Shown: one piece after another, positions 50,463 to 60,679 of the stretch
Layout: each line of letters starts with the position of its first letter
How positions within the stretch are numbered: the first letter of the stretch is position 1
NCBI GenBank assembly: GCA_023957375.1
Contig: JAMLHB010000003.1
Location: 255,830 to 319,829 of the forward strand
Direction of reading: 5' to 3'
Origin: Flavobacteriales bacterium
Lineage (GTDB): Bacteria; Bacteroidota; Bacteroidia; Flavobacteriales_F; PHOS-HE28
Length of the DNA stretch: 64,000 nt
Notes under the pieces: generated by a model
Told to the model about the DNA's origin: nothing
Seen by the model: only the letters and a program-made list of their open reading frames with translations
Database searches by the model: none
Translations under genes and position numbers: made by a program

Positions 50463-50658
50463 TGCGAAGTTCCTTCAGTAACGGGAATGCCCACTTGCCC
50501 ATACCGGGCAAAGCACCCCATAGACTACGGTCATCAAACACCTTTCGTTCCGGCTTTGCATGCTTGGCAGGGCGGCCGGGCCGTGCCTTGCTTGGTAGGC
50601 GCACACGTCTCGCGGTGGGTTTCACCGCAGGAACCTCCTTTTTTCTTCGTTCCGCCAT
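50455..50658 (-). CDS. VapB-like antitoxin
   Basis: A 67-residue basic protein (MAERRKKEVPAVKP, then KARPGRPAKHAKPERK) ending with an acidic/aromatic C-terminus (SLWGALPGMGKWAFPLLKEL) that should bind the toxin. The ATG at 50658 has TAACTTTG 5 nt upstream; the longer frame to 50751 would run through that promoter and is rejected. Confidence 0.85.
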   Translation of the reverse strand: MAERRKKEVPAVKPTARRVRLPSKARPGRPAKHAKPERKVFDDRSLWGALPGMGKWAFPLLKELRNE

Positions 50659-50663
50659 GACCC

Positions 50664-50671
50664 CAAAGTTA
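50664..50671 (-). promoter_or_regulatory. -7 element TAACTTTG
   Basis: Exact TAnnTTTG match on the minus strand, 5 nt before the VapB-like ATG. Confidence 0.62.
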
Positions 50672-50834
50672 ACCGACCTATGCTTGCACCGAGCTATTCG
50701 TTGCACTGCCACTGGCTTGGTCAGCCATTCTTGCGGGGAAGCATCCGACAACGGGGCTCATACCATCTTGAATCGGAAGCGTCAACGACCATGCTCATCG
50801 GCAAGAGCACGGGCATGCAATTTCACACTACCCA

Positions 50835-52061
50835 TCACTCCACCGCCCACTCCTGCCAAAGCAGGTCCTTCTCGTACGGATACCGCGCCAAGTGGATCGC
50901 CTTCACGCGCTCATACATCAACCGGCGCAGCCCATCGATGTTGTCCTTGCGGGTGGCGGAGATGAAGATGGCTTCTTCATCACCGGCGATACGGGCCATC
51001 CAGGTGTGCGTAAGCTCCGCCAAGGTGAACTGGTCCTCGCGCTTGGGGGCCAGGTCGTGGGGGTCGTGCGGGGCGGGGCGGTAAGCGTCGATCTTGTTGA
51101 AGACCACGAGGGTGGGCTTTCCGCCGGCGCCGATCTCCTCCAGCGTTTGGCGCACGGTGTGGTACTGGCTCTCGAATTGCGGGTGGCTGATGTCCACCAC
51201 GTGCATCAACAGGTCGGCCTCGCGGGTTTCATCCAGCGTGCTCTTGAAGCTTTCGATGAGCTGGTGCGGCAACTTGCGGATGAAACCCACGGTATCGCTG
51301 AGCAGGAAAGGCAGGTTGCCTAAAACCACTTTGCGTACGGTGGTGTCCAGTGTGGCAAAGAGCTTGTTCTCGGCAAAGACGTCGCTCTTGCTCAGCAAGT
51401 TCATCAGCGTGCTCTTGCCCACGTTGGTGTAGCCCACCAAGGCCACGCGCACCAGCTTGCCGCGGTTGCCGCGCTGGGTGGCTTTCTGCTTGTCGATGTC
51501 GCGCAGTTGCGCCTTGAGCAGACTGATGCGATCGCGCACCAAACGGCGGTCCGTCTCAATTTCCTTTTCACCGGCACCGCCGCGCGTGCCCGTGCCGCCG
51601 CGCTGTCGTTCCAAGTGGGTCCACAGCTTGGTGAGGCGCGGCAACATGTACTCGTACTGCGCGAGTTCCACCTGAGTCTTCGCATGTGCCGTCCGTGCGC
51701 GGCCTGCGAAGATGTCCAGGATCAATCGGGGCCGATCGAGCACGGGCCGCGCGAGTTCCTTCTCCACGTTGCGCTGCTGCGCGGGGGTCAGTTCATCGTC
51801 GAAGATCACGCAGGCTTCAGGCGCATGTTCCTCCATCCATGCCTTCACCTCGGCCAATTTGCCCGAGCCGATGTGGAACTTGCCGTCCGGCCGTTGCAGT
51901 TTCTGCATGAAGCGCTTCACCGAGGTGATCCCGGCGGTGTCGGCAAGGAAAGCCAGCTCATCCAAATACTCTTCCACCTGCACGGCGGATTGGCGTTCCG
52001 TGGCAAGGCCAATCAACACGGCTTCTTCCGCGGTGATCTTGTTTTCCTGGGGATCGATCAT
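50835..52061 (-). CDS. hflX: GTPase HflX
   Basis: A 408-residue ribosome-associated GTPase that splits stalled 70S ribosomes. It has the N-terminal HflX domain (ELTPAQQRNVEKELARPVLDR), the linker ELAQYEYMLPRLTKLWTHL with a Gly-rich turn, and the G domain with GYTNVGKST, DTVGFIRKLP and NKID. The C-terminal domain is short. Upstream of it on the opposite side lies a cytochrome gene in the same direction. Confidence 0.95.
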   Translation of the reverse strand: MIDPQENKITAEEAVLIGLATERQSAVQVEEYLDELAFLADTAGITSVKRFMQKLQRPDGKFHIGSGKLAEVKAWMEEHAPEACVIFDDELTPAQQRNVEKELARPVLDRPRLILDIFAGRARTAHAKTQVELAQYEYMLPRLTKLWTHLERQRGGTGTRGGAGEKEIETDRRLVRDRISLLKAQLRDIDKQKATQRGNRGKLVRVALVGYTNVGKSTLMNLLSKSDVFAENKLFATLDTTVRKVVLGNLPFLLSDTVGFIRKLPHQLIESFKSTLDETREADLLMHVVDISHPQFESQYHTVRQTLEEIGAGGKPTLVVFNKIDAYRPAPHDPHDLAPKREDQFTLAELTHTWMARIAGDEEAIFISATRKDNIDGLRRLMYERVKAIHLARYPYEKDLLWQEWAVE

Positions 52062-52076
52062 GGGAAAGGAACCAAA

Positions 52077-52403
52077 CTATGGGTTGCGGTGTAAGGTGCG
52101 CACGTGATCCACAACTTGATCGATCTGCGCAGCGCTCAATCGGCCTTTGAAGCCGATCATCGCGCCCTTGCCATTCATCACCACCGCGATCATTTCCTCC
52201 TTGCTGAGCTTACTGATGGTCAAGTCCCTTGCGCCGGCCATGCCCAATTTGCCGTCCTGGCCATGGCACATCACGCATTCCGTCTTGAAGATCTCTTCCC
52301 CGTCCCGTGCGCGGCCATCTTGGTCCGGCTTGGCCCCGCCGGAAGCGGAACACGCCATCAACCCGGCCAACAGGGCCAAACCGACCAGTGCCGCACTTTT
52401 CAT
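52077..52403 (-). CDS. c-type cytochrome lipoprotein
   Basis: A 108-residue monohaem cytochrome. A lipobox (LLAGLMAC) near residue 18 is followed by CVMCH haem binding, a distal Met in the GKGAMIGFKG loop, and a C-terminal helix. Start at the ATG at 52403, which overlaps the upstream membrane-protein gene as ATGA. Probably an electron-transfer partner of a terminal oxidase or dehydrogenase not in the window. Confidence 0.9.
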   Translation of the reverse strand: MKSAALVGLALLAGLMACSASGGAKPDQDGRARDGEEIFKTECVMCHGQDGKLGMAGARDLTISKLSKEEMIAVVMNGKGAMIGFKGRLSAAQIDQVVDHVRTLHRNP

Positions 52404-52843
52404 AGCCAACCGCGTCCATCGCCCATGCGCGTGAACGGCCAGGGGATCATGGCCAGCATCAGCACCAAGGCAAGAAGGTAAAAAACGGCCACGCGCAAGT
52501 GTTTTCCCCGTTCCGTTTGCGCATTGCGCGCCATCAGCCGTCCGGCCGTTACCAAGGCAACGGCCAACAGCATCGCACCCAAGTGCTCGAATTTCCAATA
52601 GCGTTCCGCATCAGGCAACATCCGTGAGATCGCACCGAACCGCGTAACATACAAGGCCAGCCCCACCCCGAGTTGCACCTGGCAAAGCACCATGGCCCAA
52701 ATGCTGACCGACCGCTGCCAAGTGATCACTGGCCCGTTGCGCAGCCAACCGGCCAGCGCAGTGCTGCCGGCCAACGCTACGGCCAGCAATACGGCCCACC
52801 GCAACAGGCTGTGGAAGAAAAGCAGGATCGAGGTCGGCTCCAT
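52400..52843 (-). CDS. Small four-helix membrane protein (cytochrome b-like)
   Basis: A 147-residue membrane protein with four predicted helices. It begins FFHSLLRWAVLLAVALAGS, the H-S-x-L-R-W pattern of a Bacteroidota family often labelled cytochrome B, with a further His in KFEHLGAMLLAVALV. It is translationally coupled to the cytochrome c gene. Haem binding is inference. Confidence 0.78.
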   Translation of the reverse strand: MEPTSILLFFHSLLRWAVLLAVALAGSTALAGWLRNGPVITWQRSVSIWAMVLCQVQLGVGLALYVTRFGAISRMLPDAERYWKFEHLGAMLLAVALVTAGRLMARNAQTERGKHLRVAVFYLLALVLMLAMIPWPFTRMGDGRGWL

Positions 52844-52968
52844 GGCTGCGGCTTCACGCCGTGCGAAGGGCGGCTTGCGGGCGTCAAAAGTAGCCTGTGG
52901 AGAACATCCCGGACCAACGGCGGCCGCCGGTCCGCCGGCATTCTACCTTGCGCCGTCGATTCCACACC

Positions 52969-55900
52969 GTGCGCCTTCCATCCGTTTCCATCCCATTTCT
53001 CGTTTGCTGCATGGCGACCGGTGGTGCTGCTGCACAACGGAACGCACCGGTGAACGGTCCGCATGACCGCGCCGCGCTTCCCGTTGCCTTCACCGGGGCC
53101 ACCGTGCATGTTTCCCCTGAAACATCGATCACCGATGCCACGGTCCTGATCCAAGGTGAGCGCATCGTGGAAGTGGGCAAACGCGTGCGCATTCCCACGG
53201 GAGCGGAAGTGTACGACCTCAGGGGCCTGCACCTCTGGCCGGGGTTGATCGACCCCTTCAGTGAACTGGGCGTGGCCAAGCGTGACCCCGCCAAGCTGAA
53301 GGAGCAGGAAGGGGCGCACTTCTGGAACCGCGCCATTGCCGCATCCGCCCATGCGGCGGAACTGTATGTGCCCGATGAAAAGCGAGCCGCCGCCCTTCGC
53401 GCCCAAGGATACACCAGCGCAGTGGCCCAGCGCATGGACGGCATTGCACGCGGAACGGGCTGTGCCGTTGCACTGGCAGGCCGCACCCCTGCGGAAGACA
53501 TCTTCCTGCCCCGGGCTTCGGCCAACTTCTCCTTCAGCAAGGGCCGCTCGCCCGATGAGCTTCCCAGCTCGCTGATGGGATCGATCGCCCTGCTTCGCCA
53601 AGCCCTCTACGATGCGCAGTGGTACGCCGCAGGCGGCAGCCGCGAACAGAGCGATGCCGACCTGGAGGCGCTCACCAAGCTACAAGGCCTGCCCTTGGTT
53701 TTCGATGCCGGGAATGCCCAGGACCTGCTGCGTGCCTCGCGGATCGCCAAGGAATTCGGGCTGGAGTTCATCCTGCGGAACAACGGTGATGCATACACAC
53801 GATTGGCCGACATCCTGGCCATCGGGTCGCCGCTCATTTTGCCGCTGGAACTCCCGGAGGCGTACGATGTGGAAGACCCTTTCGACGCCATGGAAGTGAC
53901 CCTTGGGCAGATGAAAGCATGGGAGCTCGCCCCGTCCGGCCCTGCGCGGATCGCTGAAGCCGGGGGGCGGTTTGCCTTCACGCCGTACGGGCTGAAGGAG
54001 CCGGCAGGCATGTGGGCCTCATTGCGCCACATGGTGCGATGCGGGCTGGACACCAGCACCGCGATCGCCGCGCTCACCACCGTGCCCGCCGCCTTGTTCC
54101 ACATGGAGGACCAGGCCGGCACCCTGGAGGCCGGGAAGCGCGCGGACTTCTTCATCACCTCCGGACATCTGCTGGATGCAGCAAACGTGGTGTATGAGAC
54201 CTGGGCGGCCGGCAAGCAATTCGTCCAAATACCCCGTGGACGTGAAGACCCACGCGGCATCTTCGACCTCAATCTGCGCACGCGGATCCTCAAGCTGCGC
54301 GTATCCGGCACGCCGGAAAAGCCGGTGGCCGAAGTGCGCTTGGCCGACGGCGACACCACTTGGGCCAAGGCGGTGATCGGCATCCAAGGACCGGTAGTCT
54401 CGCTGTGGTTCGAAGGCGGGAAATTCGGCTTCGCCGGGCCGGTGCGCCTCAACGGGGTGATCCACGACCGCGGTGGCATCTGGGATGGGCAAGCCCAAGG
54501 GCCGGACGGCGCCTGGTTTGCCTGGAGCGCCATCCGGCAAAGGGAGCGCCCCCCCGACAATGTCAAGGAACGGCGCGCCATGGCCGCATTGGACAGCATT
54601 TGGGCACTGCCCTCCGGCCCGGTGTGGTACCCCATGAACGCCTTTGGCACCACGCAATTCCCCGATACCGAGACCGTGGTGTTCCGCAACGCCACCGTAT
54701 GGACCAACGGGCCGCAAGGCATCCTGCGCAACGCCGACGTGTGCATCCACAAGGGCAAGATCATGGCCGTGGGCCCCAAGCTGAGCATGGCGGAACTCTT
54801 TCCCAAAGGCAAGGTGGTCGCGGCGGAGATCGATGCCACGGGGCTGCACCTCACCAGCGGCATCATCGACGAACACGCGCACATCGCCATTGCACGGGGC
54901 GTGAACGAGGGTACGCAGTCCGTGACCAGTGAGGTGCGCATCGGCGATGTGATCGACCCGGACGACATCAACATCCACCGTGCGTTGGCGGGCGGCGTCA
55001 CCGCCGTGCAGCAACTGCACGGGTCGGCCAACGCGATCGGCGGGCAGAGTTCACTGATCAAGCTGCGCTGGGGCCGCAATGCGGAGGAACTGAAGATCGA
55101 CGGCGCGCCGCAATTCATCAAGTTCGCCTTGGGCGAGAACGTCAAGCGCAGCAACTGGGGCGCGCGCGACCGCTTCCCCCAAACCCGCATGGGCGTGGAG
55201 CAAGTGTACTATGATGCGTTCCACCGGGCCAAGGACTACGCCAAGGAACACGAGGCTTACGCGGCACTAAAGCCCAAGGAGAAGGCCAAGGCCGTGCCAC
55301 CGCGCCGCGACCTGGAGCTGGAGGCGCTGGCCGAGGTCCTCGCCGGTACACGGCACATCACCTGCCACAGCTATGTGCAAAGCGAGATCCTGATGTTGAT
55401 GCACGTGGCCGACAGCATAGGCTTCAAGGTGAACACCTTCACCCATGTGCTGGAGGGCTACAAGGTGGCCCGCGAACTGGCACGCCACGGCGCCAGTGCG
55501 GCCACCTTCAGTGATTGGTGGGCCTACAAGTTCGAGGTGAACGACGCCATCCCCTACAATGCCGCCATCCTGCACGAACAGGGCGTGAACACCTGCATCA
55601 ACAGCGATGATGCGGAAATGGGACGCCGTTTGAACCAAGAAGCCGCCAAAACCATAAAGTACGGCGGCGTGGCGCCCGGGGAAGCCTGGAAGATGGTGAC
55701 CCTGAACCCCGCCAAGGCCCTGCACTTGGAGCATCGCATGGGCAGCGTGGAGCCGGGCAAGGACGCCGACCTGGTGCTGTGGGACGGTGACCCCCTCAGC
55801 ATCCGGGCCAAGGTGCTAATGACCTTCGTGGACGGGGCACGCTACTACGACCGGCGCCGCGAACTGGATAAAAAGGCGGAGGCCGAAACAGAACGTCTGC

Positions 55901-56010
55901 GCATTACGGCCCGCATGCTCGCCGCCAAGCAAGCCGGGGCAGCGGTGCGCAAGGCCACCCGGCAGGAACCAGGGCAATGGCATTGCGAAACTATCGGGGA
56001 ACGGCCATGA
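52969..56010 (+). CDS. Large amidohydrolase-family protein, two tandem domains
   Basis: About 1013 residues. The GTG at 52969 (RLPSVSIPFLVCCMATGGAAAQ) gives a signal peptide; a longer frame from 52897 lacks one. The N-terminal half (to about 430) resembles an amidohydrolase without its metal ligands (WPGLIDPFSELG where H-x-H is expected). The C-terminal half is complete: IIDEHAHIA with the H-x-H near 633, then TCHSYVQSEI, FTHVLEGYKVA, a NSDDAE Asp and an end with SVEPGKDADLVLWDGDPL. It is a periplasmic cyclic amidohydrolase of unknown substrate. The next gene overlaps by 4 nt. Confidence 0.88.
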   Translation: MRLPSVSIPFLVCCMATGGAAAQRNAPVNGPHDRAALPVAFTGATVHVSPETSITDATVLIQGERIVEVGKRVRIPTGAEVYDLRGLHLWPGLIDPFSELGVAKRDPAKLKEQEGAHFWNRAIAASAHAAELYVPDEKRAAALRAQGYTSAVAQRMDGIARGTGCAVALAGRTPAEDIFLPRASANFSFSKGRSPDELPSSLMGSIALLRQALYDAQWYAAGGSREQSDADLEALTKLQGLPLVFDAGNAQDLLRASRIAKEFGLEFILRNNGDAYTRLADILAIGSPLILPLELPEAYDVEDPFDAMEVTLGQMKAWELAPSGPARIAEAGGRFAFTPYGLKEPAGMWASLRHMVRCGLDTSTAIAALTTVPAALFHMEDQAGTLEAGKRADFFITSGHLLDAANVVYETWAAGKQFVQIPRGREDPRGIFDLNLRTRILKLRVSGTPEKPVAEVRLADGDTTWAKAVIGIQGPVVSLWFEGGKFGFAGPVRLNGVIHDRGGIWDGQAQGPDGAWFAWSAIRQRERPPDNVKERRAMAALDSIWALPSGPVWYPMNAFGTTQFPDTETVVFRNATVWTNGPQGILRNADVCIHKGKIMAVGPKLSMAELFPKGKVVAAEIDATGLHLTSGIIDEHAHIAIARGVNEGTQSVTSEVRIGDVIDPDDINIHRALAGGVTAVQQLHGSANAIGGQSSLIKLRWGRNAEELKIDGAPQFIKFALGENVKRSNWGARDRFPQTRMGVEQVYYDAFHRAKDYAKEHEAYAALKPKEKAKAVPPRRDLELEALAEVLAGTRHITCHSYVQSEILMLMHVADSIGFKVNTFTHVLEGYKVARELARHGASAATFSDWWAYKFEVNDAIPYNAAILHEQGVNTCINSDDAEMGRRLNQEAAKTIKYGGVAPGEAWKMVTLNPAKALHLEHRMGSVEPGKDADLVLWDGDPLSIRAKVLMTFVDGARYYDRRRELDKKAEAETERLRITARMLAAKQAGAAVRKATRQEPGQWHCETIGERP

Positions 56011-57308
56011 GAACAACTGCCTCCATCATGGCCTGGTGCTGCATTGCTGTCGCTGTTGCACAGCGTCCTTCCCCTGCCCCCGCACAGGCAGGCTCCATCC
56101 TGATCAAGGGCGGCACGGTGCACGTGGGCGACGGCAAGACCTATGACGACGGCGCCGTGGGCTTCCGCAATGGCACCATCGATTTTGTGGGATACGAGTA
56201 CGCCGTGAAGGCGGCATACGACTCGGTGATCGACGCAAAGGGCATGCAGGTATACCCGGGGTTCATTCTGCCCGATGCCACGCTGGGCTTAGTGGAGATC
56301 GATGCCGTGCATGCCAGCGCGGATGAAGCGGAAACCGGCAGCATCGAGCCCGAGGTGCGCGCCATCACAGCCTACAATGCGGATTCCAAGATCATTCCCA
56401 CCGTACGCTCCAATGGCGTGCTCCTGGCCCAAGCCACTCCGCGCGGCAACCTCATCAGCGGCACCAGCAGCATTGTCCAGCTCGATGCTTGGAACAACAA
56501 CGACGCCGTGGTGAAGGCCGATGACGGCATACACCTCAACTGGCCAGCGGCCTTCGTGCAGACTGGATGGTGGGCCGAACCAGGTTCCACCGAAAAACAA
56601 GCCGGTGACAAGCGGGCCAATGCCTTGGCCGGGCTGCGCACCTTTTTCCTGCGCGCCAAGGCCTATGCCGCACAGCCGTTTCCACGCCTTACGGACCTGC
56701 GGCTGGAGGCCATGCGCGGGCTTTTCCAAGGCAAGCAAACCTTGTACATCCATGCTGATGGTGCCCGGGAGATCCAGGAGGCCGTGCTTTTCGCCCGCGA
56801 AATGGGCGTTCCACGCATAGTGCTCGTGGGCGGGTACGATGCCTGGCGCGTGGCACCGCTGCTGCGGGACAAAAAGGTGGACGTGGTCCTGCAACGCCTG
56901 CACAGCCTGCCCGGGCGCGAAGATGATGACGTTGACCTGCCCTACCGCCTGCCCGCACTGCTCAAGCAAGGCGGCGTGCGGTTCTGCCTAAGCTACTCGG
57001 GCGACATGGAGCGCATGGGCGCACGCAACCTCGCCTTCACCGCCGGCACCGCCAGCGCATACGGACTTTCCCGGGAAGATGCCCTGCGCGCGATCACCTT
57101 GGACGCAGCCGCCATCCTCGGCATCGAACAGCGCTACGGCAGCTTGGAGCCGGGCAAGTCGGCCACCTTGTTCATTTCGGCGGGCGATGCATTGGACATG
57201 CGCGGCAACAAGGTGGTGGAAGCCTTCATCGACGGCCGCCGGATCTCCTTGGACAATGGGCAGAGGCAGTTGTGGCGGCAATACGAGGAGCGCTATGCAA
57301 AACCCTGA
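56007..57308 (+). CDS. Amidohydrolase-like protein lacking the metal motif
   Basis: A 433-residue exported protein (signal TASIMAWCCIAVAVAQ) with the amidohydrolase beta-sandwich and barrel pattern (ILIKGGTVHVGDGK, then YGSLEPGKSATLFISAGD). The first metal-site strand reads PGFILPDATLGL, with no H-x-H, so it is probably not catalytic by itself. Translational coupling (ATGA) to the complete enzyme upstream suggests it is a partner subunit. This is a recurrent gene pair in the phylum as far as I know. Confidence 0.85.
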   Translation: MRTTASIMAWCCIAVAVAQRPSPAPAQAGSILIKGGTVHVGDGKTYDDGAVGFRNGTIDFVGYEYAVKAAYDSVIDAKGMQVYPGFILPDATLGLVEIDAVHASADEAETGSIEPEVRAITAYNADSKIIPTVRSNGVLLAQATPRGNLISGTSSIVQLDAWNNNDAVVKADDGIHLNWPAAFVQTGWWAEPGSTEKQAGDKRANALAGLRTFFLRAKAYAAQPFPRLTDLRLEAMRGLFQGKQTLYIHADGAREIQEAVLFAREMGVPRIVLVGGYDAWRVAPLLRDKKVDVVLQRLHSLPGREDDDVDLPYRLPALLKQGGVRFCLSYSGDMERMGARNLAFTAGTASAYGLSREDALRAITLDAAAILGIEQRYGSLEPGKSATLFISAGDALDMRGNKVVEAFIDGRRISLDNGQRQLWRQYEERYAKP

Positions 57309-57339
57309 GCCCGACCGGGACAGGGTTACCTTCGCCGGC

Positions 57340-58170
57340 ATGGAGAAATCCCCCAATGTGCTGGATTCCGCGATCACTGCGGCTTTTGCCGCAGGGCGCG
57401 AGATCATGGACGTGTACGCGCGCCCGATCAGTGTTGAATTGAAGGATGACCGCAGCCCGCTTACCGAGGCTGACAAGCGTGCACATGCCGCCATTGTGAA
57501 GGCATTGGAAGGTACCGCACTGCCCGTGCTAAGCGAAGAGGGGAAAGCCCTTCGGGCCGAGGAACGACAGGCTTGGCCCATGTATTGGCTTGTTGACCCA
57601 CTGGATGGCACCAAGGAATTCATCAAGCGCAACGGCGAGTTCACCGTGAACATCGCCTTGATGGCCCGCGACGGCGAACCGGCCGGCCCCCTGGGGTCGC
57701 ACCGGCCATTGGCAGGAGTGCTGTACGTACCGGCGAAGGACCTGCTCTATTTCGCCTGGGAGGGGAATGGTGCCTACCGCTTGGAAGCGGCCACAACCTT
57801 GGAGGGCCAAGGGGCGTATGAACTCGCCGCAAGCGCCCTGCGCCTGCCCCTGCCCAACCACCGCAAAGCCTTCACCATCGTGGCCAGCCGATCACATGCG
57901 TCACCCGATACCGACGCCTACATCGCCCGGATGGAGAAGAAGCACGGCCACGTGGAAACCGTGAGCATGGGCAGTGCCCTGAAGATCTGCTTGGTGGCCG
58001 AGGGGGCCGCTGATGCCTATCCGCGCTATGCGCCCACCATGGAGTGGGACACCGCCGCCGGCCAGGCCATCGCCAACGGGGCGGGCAGATCGCTCATCGA
58101 CGTCAGCACCGGCGCACCCATGCGCTACAACAAACACGAACTCCTGAACCAGTGGTTCACCGTACAGTAA
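57340..58170 (+). CDS. cysQ: 3'(2'),5'-bisphosphate nucleotidase
   Basis: A 276-residue inositol-monophosphatase-fold enzyme that hydrolyses PAP from sulfate assimilation. Metal-site motifs: [28 protein letters not shown], and the late [11 protein letters not shown]. The ATG at 57340 follows TACCTTCG by 5 nt; longer in-frame starts fall inside the previous gene. Confidence 0.93.
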   Translation: MEKSPNVLDSAITAAFAAGREIMDVYARPISVELKDDRSPLTEADKRAHAAIVKALEGTALPVLSEEGKALRAEERQAWPMYWLVDPLDGTKEFIKRNGEFTVNIALMARDGEPAGPLGSHRPLAGVLYVPAKDLLYFAWEGNGAYRLEAATTLEGQGAYELAASALRLPLPNHRKAFTIVASRSHASPDTDAYIARMEKKHGHVETVSMGSALKICLVAEGAADAYPRYAPTMEWDTAAGQAIANGAGRSLIDVSTGAPMRYNKHELLNQWFTVQ

Positions 58171-58193
58171 CAACACGAGCAAGGAAGAGAGAC

Positions 58194-59399
58194 ATGGCAC
58201 AGAAGAAAGCAAGCGCCAAAGCCGCAGCGAAGCAAAAACAGCCCAAAGCCGCAGCCGCGAAAAAGGTGACCGCCAAGGCCGCCCCGAAAAAAGCACCGGC
58301 CCCCAAGGGCAAGCGCAAGGTGGCCCTCATCACCGGCATCACCGGACAGGATGGTGCCTACCTCAGCGAGTTCCTGCTGAACAAGGGTTACGAGGTGCAC
58401 GGTATCAAGCGCCGCAGCTCGCTCTTCAACACGGACCGCATCGACCACCTTTACCACGACAGCCACGAGCGGGGCCTGCCCTTCCACCTGCACTACGGCG
58501 ACCTCACCGACAGTGTGAACTGCCTACGCTTGGTGCAGCAGGTCCAACCCGACGAGATCTACAACCTGGCGGCCATGAGCCACGTGGCCGTGAGCTTCGA
58601 GCTGCCCGAATACACCGCCAACGCGGACGGCATTGGCACGCTGCGTTTCTTGGAGGCCATCCGCATCCTGGGCATGGAGAAGAAAACCCGCTTCTACCAG
58701 GCCAGCACCAGCGAACTCTACGGCGGCGTGGTGCACCACGCGCAGAACGAGGAAACGCCCTTCTACCCGCGCAGCCCCTACGGCGTGGCCAAGCTCTATG
58801 GCTTCTGGATCACCAAGAACTACCGCGAGAGCTACGGCATCTTCGCCTGCAACGGCATCCTCTTCAACCACGAAAGCCCGCTGCGCGGCGAAACCTTCGT
58901 CACCCGCAAGATCACCCGCGCCGCCGCAAAGATCAAGCTGGGCCTGCAAAAAACGCTGTACCTCGGCAACCTGGACAGCAAGCGCGACTGGGGCCACGCC
59001 AAGGACTACGTGGAAGGCATGTGGCTGATGCTGCAGGCCAAGAAACCGGACGACTTCGTGCTGGCCACCGGCGAAACGCACACCGTGCGCCACTTCGTGA
59101 ACCTGGCATTTGCCGAAGCCGGCATCAAGCTGGAATGGAAGGGCAAGGGCGCCAAGGAACAAGCCATCGACAAGAAGACCGGCAAAGTGGTGGTGGCCAT
59201 CGATCCGCGCTACTACCGCCCCGCCGAAGTGGACCACCTGGAGGGCGACCCCAGCAAGGCCCGCCGCGTGCTGGGCTGGAAACACAAATACAACCTGGCC
59301 GCACTGGTAAAGGAAATGGTGCGCGAAGACATCAAGCTCTTCGAGCGCGACGTGTACCTGAAGAAGGGCGGGCACAAGGTGCTGAATGAGGAAGAGTAG
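58194..59399 (+). CDS. gmd: GDP-mannose 4,6-dehydratase with Lys/Ala-rich N-terminal tail
   Basis: 401 residues. The enzyme makes GDP-4-keto-6-deoxymannose, first step to GDP-L-fucose. The Rossmann motif [10 protein letters not shown] starts near 48, with [11 protein letters not shown] and [10 protein letters not shown] (Y-x-x-x-K), [17 protein letters not shown] and [13 protein letters not shown]. Residues 4-42 are an extra tail of repeated A-K-K, A-A-P-K-K and P-K-G-K units, like a histone H1 tail, absent from ordinary Gmd. The tail is in frame with no alternative ATG before the domain. The next gene is fcl. Confidence 0.95.
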   Translation: MAQKKASAKAAAKQKQPKAAAAKKVTAKAAPKKAPAPKGKRKVALITGITGQDGAYLSEFLLNKGYEVHGIKRRSSLFNTDRIDHLYHDSHERGLPFHLHYGDLTDSVNCLRLVQQVQPDEIYNLAAMSHVAVSFELPEYTANADGIGTLRFLEAIRILGMEKKTRFYQASTSELYGGVVHHAQNEETPFYPRSPYGVAKLYGFWITKNYRESYGIFACNGILFNHESPLRGETFVTRKITRAAAKIKLGLQKTLYLGNLDSKRDWGHAKDYVEGMWLMLQAKKPDDFVLATGETHTVRHFVNLAFAEAGIKLEWKGKGAKEQAIDKKTGKVVVAIDPRYYRPAEVDHLEGDPSKARRVLGWKHKYNLAALVKEMVREDIKLFERDVYLKKGGHKVLNEEE

Positions 59400-59460
59400 T
59401 TCGTAGTTCGTAGTTGTTAGTTGTCAGGAACCACACTGACAACGCACAACCGGCAAACCA
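59400..59460. repeat. 7-mer repeat array between gmd and fcl
   Basis: GTAGTTCGTAGTTGTTAGTT, then TGACAACGCACAACC, the same GTTGTCA-type family as the dnaE2 insertions. Confidence 0.75.
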
Positions 59461-59464
59461 GAAC

Positions 59465-60403
59465 ATGGAAAAGCAAGACAAGATCTACATCGCAGGCCAC
59501 CGCGGCATGGTGGGCAGCGCCATCAAGCGCCGCCTTGAAAAGGAAGGCTTCACCAACATCATCGGGCGCACCAGCAGCGAGCTGGACCTGAAGGACCAAG
59601 CCGCCGTGCGCGACTTTTTCCGCAGGGAAAAACCCGACCACGTGGTGCTGGCTGCGGCCAAGGTGGGCGGCATCCAGGCCAACAACACCTACCGCGCGCA
59701 GTTCATCTACGAAAACCTGATGATCCAGAACAACGTGATCCACCAGGCGTACGAAAACGGCGTGAAACGGCTGCTGTTCCTTGGATCATCGTGCATCTAT
59801 CCCAAACTGGCCCCGCAGCCGCTCAAGGAGGAAAGTCTGCTCACCGGCCTGCTGGAGGAGACCAACGAGCCCTACGCCATCGCCAAGATCGCCGGCATCA
59901 AAATGGTGGAGAGCTACCGCCGCCAATACGGCTGCGACTACATCAGCGCGATGCCCACCAACCTATACGGGCCCAACGACAACTACGACCTGAAGAACAG
60001 CCACGTGATGCCCGCGCTGATCCGCAAGTTCCATACGGCCAAGCAGGAAGGCGCGGCCACCGTGGAAGTGTGGGGCACAGGCTCGCCCATGCGCGAGTTC
60101 CTGCACGTGGACGACCTGGCCGACGCGTGCGTGTACCTGCTGAAGAACTACCACGACGAGCTCTTCGTGAACATCGGCACCGGCGAGGACCTCACCATCA
60201 AGGCGCTGGCGGAGATGATCCAGGAAATCGTTGGCTTCAAAGGCCAACTGGTGTGGGACCGCACCAAGCCGGACGGCACGCCCCGCAAGCTGATGGACGT
60301 GGGCCGCCTGCACGCCATGGGCTGGAAGCACAGCATCGAACTCCGTGACGGCATCAAACAGGTTTACGAGGCGTTCAAGCAGTACGAGGGGGCGAAGGTG
60401 TGA
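59465..60403 (+). CDS. fcl: GDP-L-fucose synthase
   Basis: A 312-residue epimerase-reductase converting the Gmd product to GDP-L-fucose for surface glycans. Motifs: [12 protein letters not shown], the catalytic [17 protein letters not shown] (Y-x-x-x-K), [13 protein letters not shown] and [12 protein letters not shown]. Its last 99 bp recur downstream at 61116-61214, and the last 83 bp at 63124-63206. Confidence 0.97.
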   Translation: MEKQDKIYIAGHRGMVGSAIKRRLEKEGFTNIIGRTSSELDLKDQAAVRDFFRREKPDHVVLAAAKVGGIQANNTYRAQFIYENLMIQNNVIHQAYENGVKRLLFLGSSCIYPKLAPQPLKEESLLTGLLEETNEPYAIAKIAGIKMVESYRRQYGCDYISAMPTNLYGPNDNYDLKNSHVMPALIRKFHTAKQEGAATVEVWGTGSPMREFLHVDDLADACVYLLKNYHDELFVNIGTGEDLTIKALAEMIQEIVGFKGQLVWDRTKPDGTPRKLMDVGRLHAMGWKHSIELRDGIKQVYEAFKQYEGAKV

Positions 60404-60448
60404 GAGGATGCGTTGATCCCAACAGTTCAATTTCATCGCATCAGGGCC

Positions 60449-60456
60449 TAACTTTG
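60449..60456 (+). promoter_or_regulatory. -7 element TAACTTTG
   Basis: Exact TAnnTTTG match, 7 nt before the ATG at 60464. Confidence 0.62.
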
Positions 60457-60463
60457 TAAGGCA

Positions 60464-60679
60464 ATGGCCATCTCCATCAAACAGAACAGCAAGCAGGAAA
60501 CGGTGATCACCATTTCCGGCAAGGTGGATGCGGAAGCCATTGAACAGGCCATCAAGTACCTGCGCTACTTGGAGCTAACATCCGGACTCAAGCCAGTAAG
60601 CCTGCACCAAGTGGATGAACTTTCCGGCTCCATAAAACGCTCCATGGCCAACAAGCGGCGCAAGCGGTTGGCTTCATGA
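60464..60679 (+). CDS. Antitoxin of a PIN-domain module
   Basis: A 71-residue protein (VITISGKVDAEAIEQAIKYLRYLELT, then a basic tail SMANKRRKRLAS). It overlaps the PIN toxin as ATGA. The small size, position and promoter fit an antitoxin; no named family. Confidence 0.8.
   Translation: MAISIKQNSKQETVITISGKVDAEAIEQAIKYLRYLELTSGLKPVSLHQVDELSGSIKRSMANKRRKRLAS

Noticed and set aside
53607..55190. 527-codon open frame on the minus strand
   Set aside because: Antisense shadow of the large amidohydrolase gene, with no recognisable domain.
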